From Chitinophagaceae bacterium (lineage in GTDB: Bacteria > Bacteroidota > Bacteroidia > Chitinophagales > Chitinophagaceae): DNA of 64,000 bases. Of the stretch, positions 33,948 through 41,926 are shown one piece after another. Where the stretch lies: assembly GCA_019752045.1 (NCBI GenBank), contig JAIEMP010000008.1:1-64000 (forward strand). The letters run 5' to 3'. A program made the translations under genes and the position numbers. Every line of letters starts with the position of its first letter. The first letter of the stretch is position 1. The notes under the pieces are model-generated. The model searched no databases. It saw nothing but the letters and a program-made list of their open reading frames with translations, and was not told the origin of the DNA.

Positions 33948-35849
33948 TTACTCTTCCATCTCCTCCACCCCCGGCGATTGTGTAACCACCCCAAACTCAA
34001 ATTGCATTTCATTCAGTTTGCGGTAGAGGCCGTTATTGCTCATGAGTTGTGTATGGGTGCCGGCTTCGGTAACAATACCTTTATCAATCACCACAATTTT
34101 ATCGGCATTGCGGATGGTAGAGAGACGGTGTGCAATTACAAAAGATGTACGTCCCTTCATTAAATTCTCCAATGCTTCCTGCACCAGTTGTTCGCTTTCA
34201 CTATCGAGTGAAGAAGTAGCTTCATCTAAAATTAAAATAGCCGGATCTTTTAAAATGGCACGTGCAATAGCAATACGTTGCCTTTGTCCGCCGCTTAATT
34301 TTATTCCACGTTCACCAACAATGGTTTCGTACTGTTCAGGAAACTGTTGTATAAATAAATGTGCATTGGCGCCTTTGGCAGCAGCAATAATTTCTTCTTC
34401 ACTGGCATTGGGTTTACCATAGGCAATATTTTCTTTAATGCTTCCGCCAAACAACAATACTTCCTGCGGCACAAAAGCCATTTGCCTGCGCAGTTGTGAA
34501 AGTGGAAAAGAAGCGGCCGGTCGTTCATCAAAAAACAAAGTGCCTTGATCGGGTTCATAAAAATGTAAAAGCAAAGATGCAATGGTTGATTTGCCTGCAC
34601 CGCTTGGTCCAACAATTGCAATCTGTTCGCCGTTATTTGCACTGAGGGTAAGTTCTCTTAATACTGGTACATCTTTTCTGCTTGGATAACTGAATGCAAC
34701 ATGCTCGAACCGAACATTTCCTTTCAACTGATGTTGCGGTTCTATTTCAATGGCTGTTAAAGCAACAGGTTCACCTTCGGCTCTAAAAATTTCACGCACA
34801 CTTTGTGTAGCGCCTAATGTTTTTTGCAGTTGCGAAAACAGATCGGCAAAGCCGGCAAACGTACCGCCAACAAACATGGAAAAAATAACAAACATGGTGA
34901 GTGAGCCAAGACTGAGTTCGCCCGAATGAATCATACCAACACCAACCCACATCACAAACGCAATACTGCCAAACACACTAAAGATCATAAACGAAATAAA
35001 AGCGCCTCTGTAACGGGAGTTGCTGATGGAGGTGGCTACTACCGAACGAATACTTTTCACATACCGACCGATCTCAAAAAACTCGGTAGTGAATGCTTTT
35101 ACAATGGAGATTCCCTGAAAGGTTTCCTGTACAATGGTGCCGCTTTCGGCTAATTGATCCTGTGCTTTGCGGGCCATGTTACGAATATATTTTCCAAACA
35201 CAACAGCTAATACTGCAATCACGGGAACAACGGCCAGCATGATGAGCGCAAGTTTTGCGCTGATCCAGAATATAAAAAACAAACCAATGATAAGTGTAAA
35301 AACACCCCGCAGAAATTCTGCAAGTGTAAATGAAATGGCATCCTGTATCTGCGACAGATCACTTGAAATACGATTGCTTAATTCGCCCACTCTTTTTTCA
35401 GTGAAATAACTCATGGGCATACTCAGCAGTTTGCTGTACACATCTTTGCGCATATCGGCCAATGAATATTCACCGGCTGCGGTTAACAGATACACCCGCA
35501 TAAAAGAAAAAACAGTTTGCAAAGCCAGTTGACAAAAGATGAGCAACAGTGTGGTATTTAAACTGAGTTTGATATTTTTCAACCCAAATCCGAATTGATT
35601 AATGCCGCTGATACCCGAACTGCCGGCACCGGGCGATGCTGCATCAATCATCTTTCCTAACAAGAAAGGAAACAGACTGGTGGTAAATGCACTCACGGCA
35701 ATAAAAACCAAACCCCAGATAAATTTAGCACGGTAAGGTTTTAAATATGTAAACAGGATCAATGCTTCCCGCAGACTTTCTTTTGAAATTTTTGCTTTAG
35801 GAGATTCTTCTTTTTTTGAATTTCCCTGTTGACGTGTTGCTCTTGCCAT
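33948..35849 (-). CDS. ABC exporter, fused membrane and ATPase domains (MsbA-like)
   Basis: The 633-aa protein is a half-transporter: six membrane helices (residues about 40-330), then an ATPase with Walker A VGPSGAGKST, signature LSGGQRQRIA, Walker B AILILDEATSSLD and switch His in VIAHRLSTI. It would act as a homodimer that exports lipid or hydrophobic compounds; the substrate is unknown. The first 25 residues are basic and low-complexity. The last 200 nt exist as a second copy at 32872-33071 and a 54-nt piece at 31712-31765, which marks this 3' end as the boundary where accessory DNA was added. Confidence 0.95.
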   Translation of the reverse strand: MARATRQQGNSKKEESPKAKISKESLREALILFTYLKPYRAKFIWGLVFIAVSAFTTSLFPFLLGKMIDAASPGAGSSGISGINQFGFGLKNIKLSLNTTLLLIFCQLALQTVFSFMRVYLLTAAGEYSLADMRKDVYSKLLSMPMSYFTEKRVGELSNRISSDLSQIQDAISFTLAEFLRGVFTLIIGLFFIFWISAKLALIMLAVVPVIAVLAVVFGKYIRNMARKAQDQLAESGTIVQETFQGISIVKAFTTEFFEIGRYVKSIRSVVATSISNSRYRGAFISFMIFSVFGSIAFVMWVGVGMIHSGELSLGSLTMFVIFSMFVGGTFAGFADLFSQLQKTLGATQSVREIFRAEGEPVALTAIEIEPQHQLKGNVRFEHVAFSYPSRKDVPVLRELTLSANNGEQIAIVGPSGAGKSTIASLLLHFYEPDQGTLFFDERPAASFPLSQLRRQMAFVPQEVLLFGGSIKENIAYGKPNASEEEIIAAAKGANAHLFIQQFPEQYETIVGERGIKLSGGQRQRIAIARAILKDPAILILDEATSSLDSESEQLVQEALENLMKGRTSFVIAHRLSTIRNADKIVVIDKGIVTEAGTHTQLMSNNGLYRKLNEMQFEFGVVTQSPGVEEMEE

Positions 35850-35989
35850 GATATATGTTAAGACGAATGGGACTTTAGAATGACTTTACTACAACGCAAG
35901 TTAAGGGTAATGGTTTGCGGGAAGATTGATGAACAGGTTTTTTATTCATTCAAAATTTGCAGGTTGTTTTGTCTGTTTCAAAACAGCAC

Positions 35990-37105
35990 TCACAGCAAAA
36001 AATCCTTCAGTACATAACTGGTACTCCTCCCTCCGCCCACTTCCTGCACCAGTATTTTTTTCTGCAGCAGATCCTGAATATCACGCAAAGCTGTGTCGGC
36101 AGAAGTTTTGTTGATGGTTGCCCATTTGGAGCTGTTCAGCTTTCCATCAAAACCATCCAGTAATTTATTCAGGATGTTGATTTGCCGATGGTTGAGAATG
36201 GTGCTGCTGTGCTTTTCCCAAAAACGGGCTTTTCGAAGAATCGCCGCCAATGTTTCATCGGTAGCAAGCAATGATCGGTTAAGACATTCCAGAAACCAGC
36301 GCATCCAGGTTGTAATATCAAGTGATCCTTTTTGTGTTGTTTCCAACACATCATAATAGCGTTTTCGTTCTTTTCTGATTTGAGCGCTCATGCTGTAGAA
36401 ACGTTGCGAAGAGCCGTCGGCCCGTGCAAGCAGTAAATCGGCTATAGCTCTTGCTATACGTCCGTTACCATCATCAAACGGATGGATGGTTACAAACCAC
36501 AGATGTGCAAGTGCAGCTTTCAAAACGGGGTCTGTATTTCCGTTCTTATTGAACCAGTGAATGAACAATTCCATTTCGTGCTGCAAACGATTGGCTTCAG
36601 GTGCCTGAAAGTGAATGGTCTCTCTGCCCGAAGGCCCGGAGACAACCTGCATCGGGTCATCTGTTGTATTGTCTCGCCAAGCGGCAACTTTAATTTTAAA
36701 CATGCCACTGAATCCTGTTGGAAAAAGGGCAGCATGCCAGGCAAAAAGCCGCTCTTCTGATAATGGTTGTATAAACTGTTGTGTTGCATTGAGCATCATT
36801 TCCACAACTCCTTCCACATAACGATCTGCAGGAATCAAACCTGCAATATCAATCCCTAATCTGCGTGCAATGGAGGATCGCACCTGATCTGCATTGAGCT
36901 GCTCGCCTTCTATTTCGCTTGACTTTAATACATCGAGTGTGAGTGTTTGAAGCGTAGCTTCATTTTGCAAAGAAAAACCAAGTGCTTCCATTCGGCCGAG
37001 CAGGCGGCTTTGCCTGTTTCGTACTTCGGCAAGCAATGGATTGATTTGTTCGCCACTCCAGGTAAACTCAGGCCAAAGTTTTAATTGATGGATATAAACT
37101 GCCAT
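35990..37105 (-). CDS. Fic-domain AMP-transferase with N-terminal DUF4172 and C-terminal wHTH
   Basis: Fic enzymes attach AMP (or another nucleotide) to target proteins. The active site reads HPFDDGNGRIAR with His208. The N-terminal DUF4172 part contains SSEIEG (62-67), which fits the inhibitory (S/T)xxxE(G/N) helix of class II Fic proteins, so activity is probably self-restrained. The C-terminal 80 residues form a winged-helix-like domain (NHRQINILNKLLDGFDG, TALRDIQDLLQKKIL). A cluster of TGCGGyGAA palindromes lies just upstream, so the protein may bind its own promoter. Confidence 0.93.
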   Translation of the reverse strand: MAVYIHQLKLWPEFTWSGEQINPLLAEVRNRQSRLLGRMEALGFSLQNEATLQTLTLDVLKSSEIEGEQLNADQVRSSIARRLGIDIAGLIPADRYVEGVVEMMLNATQQFIQPLSEERLFAWHAALFPTGFSGMFKIKVAAWRDNTTDDPMQVVSGPSGRETIHFQAPEANRLQHEMELFIHWFNKNGNTDPVLKAALAHLWFVTIHPFDDGNGRIARAIADLLLARADGSSQRFYSMSAQIRKERKRYYDVLETTQKGSLDITTWMRWFLECLNRSLLATDETLAAILRKARFWEKHSSTILNHRQINILNKLLDGFDGKLNSSKWATINKTSADTALRDIQDLLQKKILVQEVGGGRSTSYVLKDFLL

Positions 37106-37117
37106 TCAGCTTAATTG

Positions 37118-37210
37118 TGCGGTGAAAATACAGATTATTTACCGCATTTTAATTTATTCGCCGCAAATTATGCGGCGAATAGGGCTGTTATTCACCGCAT
37201 GATCGGTGAA
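37118..37210. promoter_or_regulatory. Array of TGCGGyGAA palindromic sites upstream of fic
   Basis: Sites: TGCGGTGAA 37118-37126; TTTACCGCA 37138-37146; TTCGCCGCA 37157-37165; TGCGGCGAA 37171-37179; TTCACCGCA 37191-37199; CGGTGAA ending 37210. They form three inverted pairs, including an 11-bp stem around AATTA (37155-37181) and a 7-bp TTCACCG/CGGTGAA pair. All lie 13-105 nt before the fic start and also before the promoterless-looking side of the DUF3050 gene. An operator array for a dimeric DNA-binding protein is the natural reading. Confidence 0.75.
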
Positions 37211-37240
37211 TCAAGTGTATATGATCCATCGGGAAGTTGA

Positions 37241-38011
37241 TTATACGCTTTCTTTTAAGGACTCAAGAACGCCATTCCATAAACCTTTGCGCAGGCGAAG
37301 CGCTTCAACACAGGCGGTGGCGGCTTCGTTCCATTTTTGCTCATCGGTTCCGCAAAGCTCCTGTACCATTTGCATAGCTAACAGACTGTGGTGGTCTCCA
37401 TCCACTTCAATATGCCGTTCGAGATAATACTTGAACGTTGCAATCTGTTGCGGATATCGTTGAGACAAACGGGTAACAAGTTCATGAAACATATCAGGTA
37501 TCAGATCTTCACGGCCGAATGTAAATACAGCAGCCTGCACATGGATGGGTGCTGCATCAATCAACGAAAAAGTAAACGAACAGAAATCAATGACCGCCCG
37601 GGGTAATTTTAATTGTTGCAGAGCTTGCTGCACGGGCATACCCTGTTGCAGATGCAGCAATAACTGTTCAATGGAGGTGGTATCGGCACTCAATTGCTGC
37701 ATGGCCTGCAGGTATAATTCAAAATGACTGGTTCGGTTTCCGTTTGCATCTACATCGCTTTCTTCGCCTGTAACAATTTCATTGATCAGGTAACGGGTAT
37801 TGGCACTGCCAACCGGAACCCAGGGATTTTTTACACAGGTAAGACCACGCTGTAAACTTTTAAGTAAACTCATAAAATCCCACACTGCAAAAACATGGTA
37901 TTGTGTAAACTGTTGCAGATCCTGCAATTCCTGCAAACGTGGATAGAGGGGATGCAAAATTATTTCGTTTCGAACGTTGGTGATACGTTCCTGTAAAGTG
38001 GAGAGGTTCAT
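37241..38011 (-). CDS. DUF3050 protein (heme-oxygenase-like fold)
   Basis: The 256-aa protein begins MNLSTLQERITNVRNEIILH and contains TQYHVFAVWDFMSLLKSLQ, VGSANTRYLINEIVTGEESD and ERHIEVDGDHHSLLAMQM, the DUF3050 pattern. Members have a helical, heme-oxygenase-like fold; the activity is unknown. Conserved His/Glu residues in the last helices (HIEVDGDHH) could bind metal. It lies upstream of the fic operator array on the same strand. Confidence 0.9.
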   Translation of the reverse strand: MNLSTLQERITNVRNEIILHPLYPRLQELQDLQQFTQYHVFAVWDFMSLLKSLQRGLTCVKNPWVPVGSANTRYLINEIVTGEESDVDANGNRTSHFELYLQAMQQLSADTTSIEQLLLHLQQGMPVQQALQQLKLPRAVIDFCSFTFSLIDAAPIHVQAAVFTFGREDLIPDMFHELVTRLSQRYPQQIATFKYYLERHIEVDGDHHSLLAMQMVQELCGTDEQKWNEAATACVEALRLRKGLWNGVLESLKESV

Positions 38012-38155
38012 GCGTTCTTTTTTTTAGCATACGAAAGTAAATACGGAACGGATTGAAAACAGCTGAACAGTAGAAGGGAAGACGAAGAATTTTTCTGAAG
38101 TAGAATAAAAACATCAAGTGATATGTAAATACAAAAACGTTGTTGAACGGATGTT

Positions 38156-38860
38156 TTATTTCAAGGCTTCCAGCATCAACAATGCTAAACGATCTGCCCA
38201 TTTTTTATATTCCAATCCGGAAGGATGTAACCCATCGCCTGCAATAAGGCTTCGGTCGTAACGGCCTTCACGGGATGAAGTAGTAATGTCGAGATAAGTA
38301 ATATTGTTTGCAACAGTAACTTGTTTGTTGATGACGTTGAACCAATCAATTTCTAAACGAATGCGGGCAGTATCGCTGTTTGCTGCAAAGGGAGTAAAAC
38401 TGTAATCGGGGATGGATAACACAAAGACCATTTGCTTTTTTCCGTTGGCAAGTTCAATGGCTTTGTTGAGCAGTTGGGTAAAACGCAAACGGTATCCCGT
38501 TGTATCATGTGTTTGATACTGATCGTTTACACCAATAAGCAATGTAACAAGATCGTGTTTGGCGGGCCTGTTGATTTCAATAGCGTTTTGTAAGCTGTTG
38601 GTTGTCCACCCGGTGGTAGCAATATAAGTAGGTGTGGCAATGTTGATGCCTTTGGCTTTTAAAATACTGACTGTTTGATGCGGAAATCGTTCGGCTGTTG
38701 ACACACCCTGGCCGATGGTATACGAATCGCCGAGAGCAAGAAAGGTTTTAGTTGAATCGTTTGCAGCCGGGTTAAGGGGAGTATAATTGATTGCTGTTTG
38801 TTTTTTATTGCATGCAAACAGGAGCATCAGCAGCAAAGCGATATTGAATAACCGGTTCAT
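38156..38860 (-). CDS. SGNH/GDSL-family lipoprotein hydrolase
   Basis: The 234-aa product has lipobox LLFAC (Cys17) followed by NKKQT. The SGNH blocks are clear: block I FLALGDSYTIGQG, block III LLIGVNDQ and block V AGDGLHPSG with the catalytic Asp/His. It is probably an esterase or acetyl-xylan-type hydrolase in the periplasmic or outer-membrane space. It is separated from the DUF3050 gene by 144 nt and need not share a promoter with it. Confidence 0.9.
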   Translation of the reverse strand: MNRLFNIALLLMLLFACNKKQTAINYTPLNPAANDSTKTFLALGDSYTIGQGVSTAERFPHQTVSILKAKGINIATPTYIATTGWTTNSLQNAIEINRPAKHDLVTLLIGVNDQYQTHDTTGYRLRFTQLLNKAIELANGKKQMVFVLSIPDYSFTPFAANSDTARIRLEIDWFNVINKQVTVANNITYLDITTSSREGRYDRSLIAGDGLHPSGLEYKKWADRLALLMLEALK

Positions 38861-39052
38861 AGAATCAATTACGTATAAAGAGCAGGGAAGGTTCGCCGGG
38901 AGGTGGCGTTAATGTAAAACGGATCAACAATGTTTTGCCGGGAAGTCGATAAGACGAGAAGTTTGTCTTTTTAAATCAACTCTTTCCGCCTTCCCGTCTT
39001 TCCGGCTATTTATTTCTCATCATTTACTTTTTGGCTCAACAGAAAAACGGCC

Positions 39053-39886
39053 TTAACTTTCAATCAGCTTCATCCCCGTTTTAGTGAGTTCAATTTTCTT
39101 TTCCTTGTAGAGTTTGCCCACCGTCATCTTAAATACTTTTTTACTCATCCCAAATACTTCATAAATTTCTTCGGGAGCCGATTTATCGTGGTAAGGCAGG
39201 TAGCCGTTTTTTGCACGGAGCAATCGTATAATCTTATCCGCTTCGTCTTCTACTTTTTGATAACCGGGTTTACCAAGAGCTACATCTATTTTATTATCGG
39301 GGCGGATGGTTTTGATGAAGCCTTCCACTTTATCGCCAATAGAAATATTCTGAAAAACTTCATTAAAGTATAAAAGCCCGAGGTGTTTATTGTTGATGAT
39401 CACCGCATAGCCCAGCTCTGTTTCACGGAAGATGAGCAGATCAACAATCTCCAGTTCTTTTACTGTGAGTTCATCGTTGCTGAGACCCTGTTCAATATAT
39501 TCTGTAGCGGCAACACGACCTGTCTGTTCATCAATAAAAAGTTTTACCAGGTATTCACCACCCAAACGCATATCCGAAACCTGTTTGCTTTTTGGTACAA
39601 ACAAATCTTTCATTAACCCCCAATCTAAAAAAGCACCTTGCGGAGTGGTGGAAACTACTTTCATAAAAGCGATATCACCAACAACGGCGTGTGGGTGCAG
39701 TGTGGTGGCAATTAATCGTCCTTCTGAATCATGATATACAAACACATCCACTTCATCATCCACTTTTGTATCATGCGGAACAAAACGCTTGGGCAACAGC
39801 AGTCCTTCTTTTCCATCGTTTAAGAAAGCGCCTGTTTGTGTAATGCGTTGCACCTGCAACCGGTTATAGTCTCCAACTTTAATCAT
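39053..39886 (-). CDS. CvfB-family S1 RNA-binding protein
   Basis: The 277-aa protein has the CvfB layout: several S1-like domains (VGDYNRLQVQRITQTGAFL; ATTLHPHAVVGDIAFMKVV; GYAVIINNKHLGLLYFNEVF) and a C-terminal winged-helix (PEEIYEVFGMSKKVFKMTVGK). CvfB binds RNA and affects virulence-gene expression in Staphylococcus; a role here is not known. The upstream 170 nt are a purine-rich repeat region. Confidence 0.9.
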   Translation of the reverse strand: MIKVGDYNRLQVQRITQTGAFLNDGKEGLLLPKRFVPHDTKVDDEVDVFVYHDSEGRLIATTLHPHAVVGDIAFMKVVSTTPQGAFLDWGLMKDLFVPKSKQVSDMRLGGEYLVKLFIDEQTGRVAATEYIEQGLSNDELTVKELEIVDLLIFRETELGYAVIINNKHLGLLYFNEVFQNISIGDKVEGFIKTIRPDNKIDVALGKPGYQKVEDEADKIIRLLRAKNGYLPYHDKSAPEEIYEVFGMSKKVFKMTVGKLYKEKKIELTKTGMKLIES

Positions 39887-39895
39887 TGGGGCGAA

Positions 39896-40018
39896 GATAC
39901 AAAGAAGGCTTAAGGTTTAAGGTTGAAGGTATAAGGCAAGGCGTAAGGCACAGGGAAGAAGAAGCAAGGCACAAGGTACAAGAAGGAAGAGACAAGGCAC
40001 AAGAGGAAGTCAGCTTAA
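39896..40018. repeat. Purine-rich AAGGCACAAGG degenerate repeat
   Basis: The 120-nt spacer between the divergent cvfB gene and the 228-aa gene is made of AAGGcttAAGG, caAGGCAcAAGG and aaGAAGaaG words. No gene is visible. It is a simple-sequence repeat that could mediate recombination or slip during replication. Confidence 0.6.
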
Positions 40019-40055
40019 CAAAAATTGATGAAAACCCTTTGTATATTTATGTTTC

Positions 40056-40742
40056 ATGAAATCGGTAATGGTTATTCTTTTGTTGATGAGCGTGCTGCCG
40101 CAACTGAAATCGCAGCAGGTACTTCCTGTTGCTGTGGTGAACCGGATGTACATCAGCGATGCGGATCTGAGCAGGGATCAATCGTTTTATTACAAACGTA
40201 AAGAAGAGTTTCACCAGGTGCTGGTATATGATTTGGGAGAGCACAGCGGTAAAAAAGCTCCTGCAAATTTTTATGTTGATTTTCTCGCCACCCGTGAACA
40301 AGTGAAGCCGGCATTTGTAGTTTCGATTAAATGGATACAGCTTGTTTTTTTTAACGGAGAAACTGAGTTGCGTTCTGTAACGTTACCCAACAGCCGCCCT
40401 CAACGTTTAGAAAACGGAGTTAACAAAACAGTTCCTCAAATACAAAACGAGTATCGTTATATCTATCCGGTTAAAGGGCATCTTGAAATACAGGTGTATC
40501 GTGTTAATCCATTGGGGAATGAACTGTTGATGAATACAACGAAACCCATACAGTATGATTACATTACTCCATTTAAAACAACGCAACGTACAGGACAATG
40601 GGTAAAGCCACCTGCAGCACCCAACCCCGCCAAACCAATGATTTTTAAAGAAGTGCTGGCGGCATATTATGATGAAATAAAAAAAACAGTGCTGTCTTAT
40701 TTTAACAGCAACGAATTTGCAATAGCAGTAAAGAGGAATTGA
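40056..40742 (+). CDS. Secreted hypothetical protein (228 aa)
   Basis: A signal peptide (MKSVMVILLLMSVLPQLKSQ) leads into a beta-rich protein with RMYISDADLSRDQSFYYKRK and NEYRYIYPVKGHLEIQVYRV. The C-terminal end is helical (AAYYDEIKKTVLSYFNSNEF). I do not recognise the family. It is divergent from cvfB and followed by the 53-aa small gene at 40874. The function cannot be inferred. Confidence 0.7.
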   Translation: MKSVMVILLLMSVLPQLKSQQVLPVAVVNRMYISDADLSRDQSFYYKRKEEFHQVLVYDLGEHSGKKAPANFYVDFLATREQVKPAFVVSIKWIQLVFFNGETELRSVTLPNSRPQRLENGVNKTVPQIQNEYRYIYPVKGHLEIQVYRVNPLGNELLMNTTKPIQYDYITPFKTTQRTGQWVKPPAAPNPAKPMIFKEVLAAYYDEIKKTVLSYFNSNEFAIAVKRN

Positions 40743-40873
40743 ACTATTTATAACGCACTCACCTTAATATATACAGCAGGTTGTGGCAGAGAACATTCAT
40801 TAAAAGAGAAAGCGTTAACTTTGAATCATTGCCTCAACGGGCAACTCTCATCTGAAACTATAAATTATCCGAT

Positions 40874-41035
40874 ATGTCATTGTTTAATACAGGAAAGAAT
40901 AAAAAAGATAAAAAGAAAAACGCATTGCCTGCTAATAAGTCGGCGTTTATGGCTCCCAAAGGCGGCGGAAAAGCAAATACCAAAACATCGAACAATGCAG
41001 GGAAGCATGTAGGTGGTGCACAGCGGGGTGCGTAA
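40874..41035 (+). CDS. Small basic protein (53 aa)
   Basis: The frame MSLFNTGKNKKDKKKNALPA, continuing NKSAFMAPKGGGKANTK to the end GGAQRGA, is strongly basic and Gly/Asn/Lys-rich, with no hydrophobic segment. Short proteins with this MSLFN start and Lys/Gly-rich tail are common in Chitinophagaceae, as far as I recall; the function is unknown. It could bind nucleic acid or a ribosomal partner. Confidence 0.55.
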   Translation: MSLFNTGKNKKDKKKNALPANKSAFMAPKGGGKANTKTSNNAGKHVGGAQRGA

Positions 41036-41058
41036 GATGCACTTTAATGTAGCTGACT

Positions 41059-41361
41059 TTAAGCTGCTTCTTTTTGTTTGGTTCTCTCAACAAATAAGTC
41101 GTGATAAACCTGGATTCTCATCCAGAACTCTGCAGCAATGCCCAATAGCTTTTCCAGCTTTAAAGCAGTTGCAGCACCCACATGACGGCGACCGTAGAGT
41201 AAATCGCTGAAATGACCGGGTTTCATTCCGAGTTGTTGAGCGAACTCTGTTTTTTTAATTCCTCTTGCTTCAAGCTCATCCATAATTATTTCTCCCGGAT
41301 GCAGTGTTACATCGGTAAAAATTTCTTTTCCTTTGGAGTTTAGTACTTTGTGTGTGTTCAT
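41059..41361 (-). CDS. higA: HigA-type antitoxin
   Basis: I start at the ATG at 41361 (MNTHKVLNSKGKEIFTD); a longer frame begins at 41394. The XRE domain reads LHPGEIIMDELEARGIKKTE, FAQQLGMKPGHFSDLLYGRR and ALKLEKLLGI. HigA folds with HigB and represses the operon. The 100-aa length is typical. The toxin gene lies just upstream (41434-41748) with the order higB-higA, as is usual for this family. Confidence 0.88.
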   Translation of the reverse strand: MNTHKVLNSKGKEIFTDVTLHPGEIIMDELEARGIKKTEFAQQLGMKPGHFSDLLYGRRHVGAATALKLEKLLGIAAEFWMRIQVYHDLFVERTKQKEAA

Positions 41362-41433
41362 CTTTATGACCTGAATGAATACCGTATAAGTCAAGCACTC
41401 ATTCAGATGGATTACAATTAGTGATTCGATTTA

Positions 41434-41748
41434 CTACTGATAATGATTGTTTAAATCATGCACGGTAATGACTTCTTTAATAACAATTCCCGCCTCTTCA
41501 TCAATAGTAAGAATTAAGCGATAGCTTCTGTCAACTCTTACTGATAAAAACCCTTTTAATTTTCCTTTTAATGCTTCAAAATTTAAGCCTTTAAAAGATC
41601 TTATTTCACGGATACTGTTTGCGGACTTAAGCCAGAGAACTGTTTTTTTAAACTTCAGTACTACTTCAGTGTTATACTTTGGTTTTCCTGAAACAGGCTT
41701 ATTCTCGAAAAGCTTTTCGAGATAAGCGTTTTTAAATTGAATAATCAT
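41434..41748 (-). CDS. higB: HigB/RelE-type toxin
   Basis: The 104-aa protein shows the RelE/HigB fold: FKKTVLWLKSANSIREIR, FEALKGKLKGFLSVRVDRSYR with the basic active-site residues, and IVIKEVITVHDLNNHYQ at the end. HigB cleaves mRNA at the ribosome when HigA is lost. Unlike the frameshifted RelE at 6072, this toxin is intact. Confidence 0.85.
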   Translation of the reverse strand: MIIQFKNAYLEKLFENKPVSGKPKYNTEVVLKFKKTVLWLKSANSIREIRSFKGLNFEALKGKLKGFLSVRVDRSYRLILTIDEEAGIVIKEVITVHDLNNHYQ

Positions 41749-41926
41749 CTAAAATATCTTTGCATTGTGAAGCGATTTAGTATTGTACAATATCGTACCA
41801 GTTACCCAAAATTAGGTAAATGCTGCCTGTTTACCAATTTTTGGGTATAAAAATTTTCAATGTTCTTTTCTCCACACTAAACCATCTCCCGTTTGCTTGC
41901 TGTAAATTGCAGGCTTATTTCTATTT

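Noticed and set aside
26000-38000. CRISPR array or phage remnant in the accessory region
   Set aside because: No regularly spaced repeats, cas genes, integrase, portal or capsid genes are present; repeats found are few and irregular.
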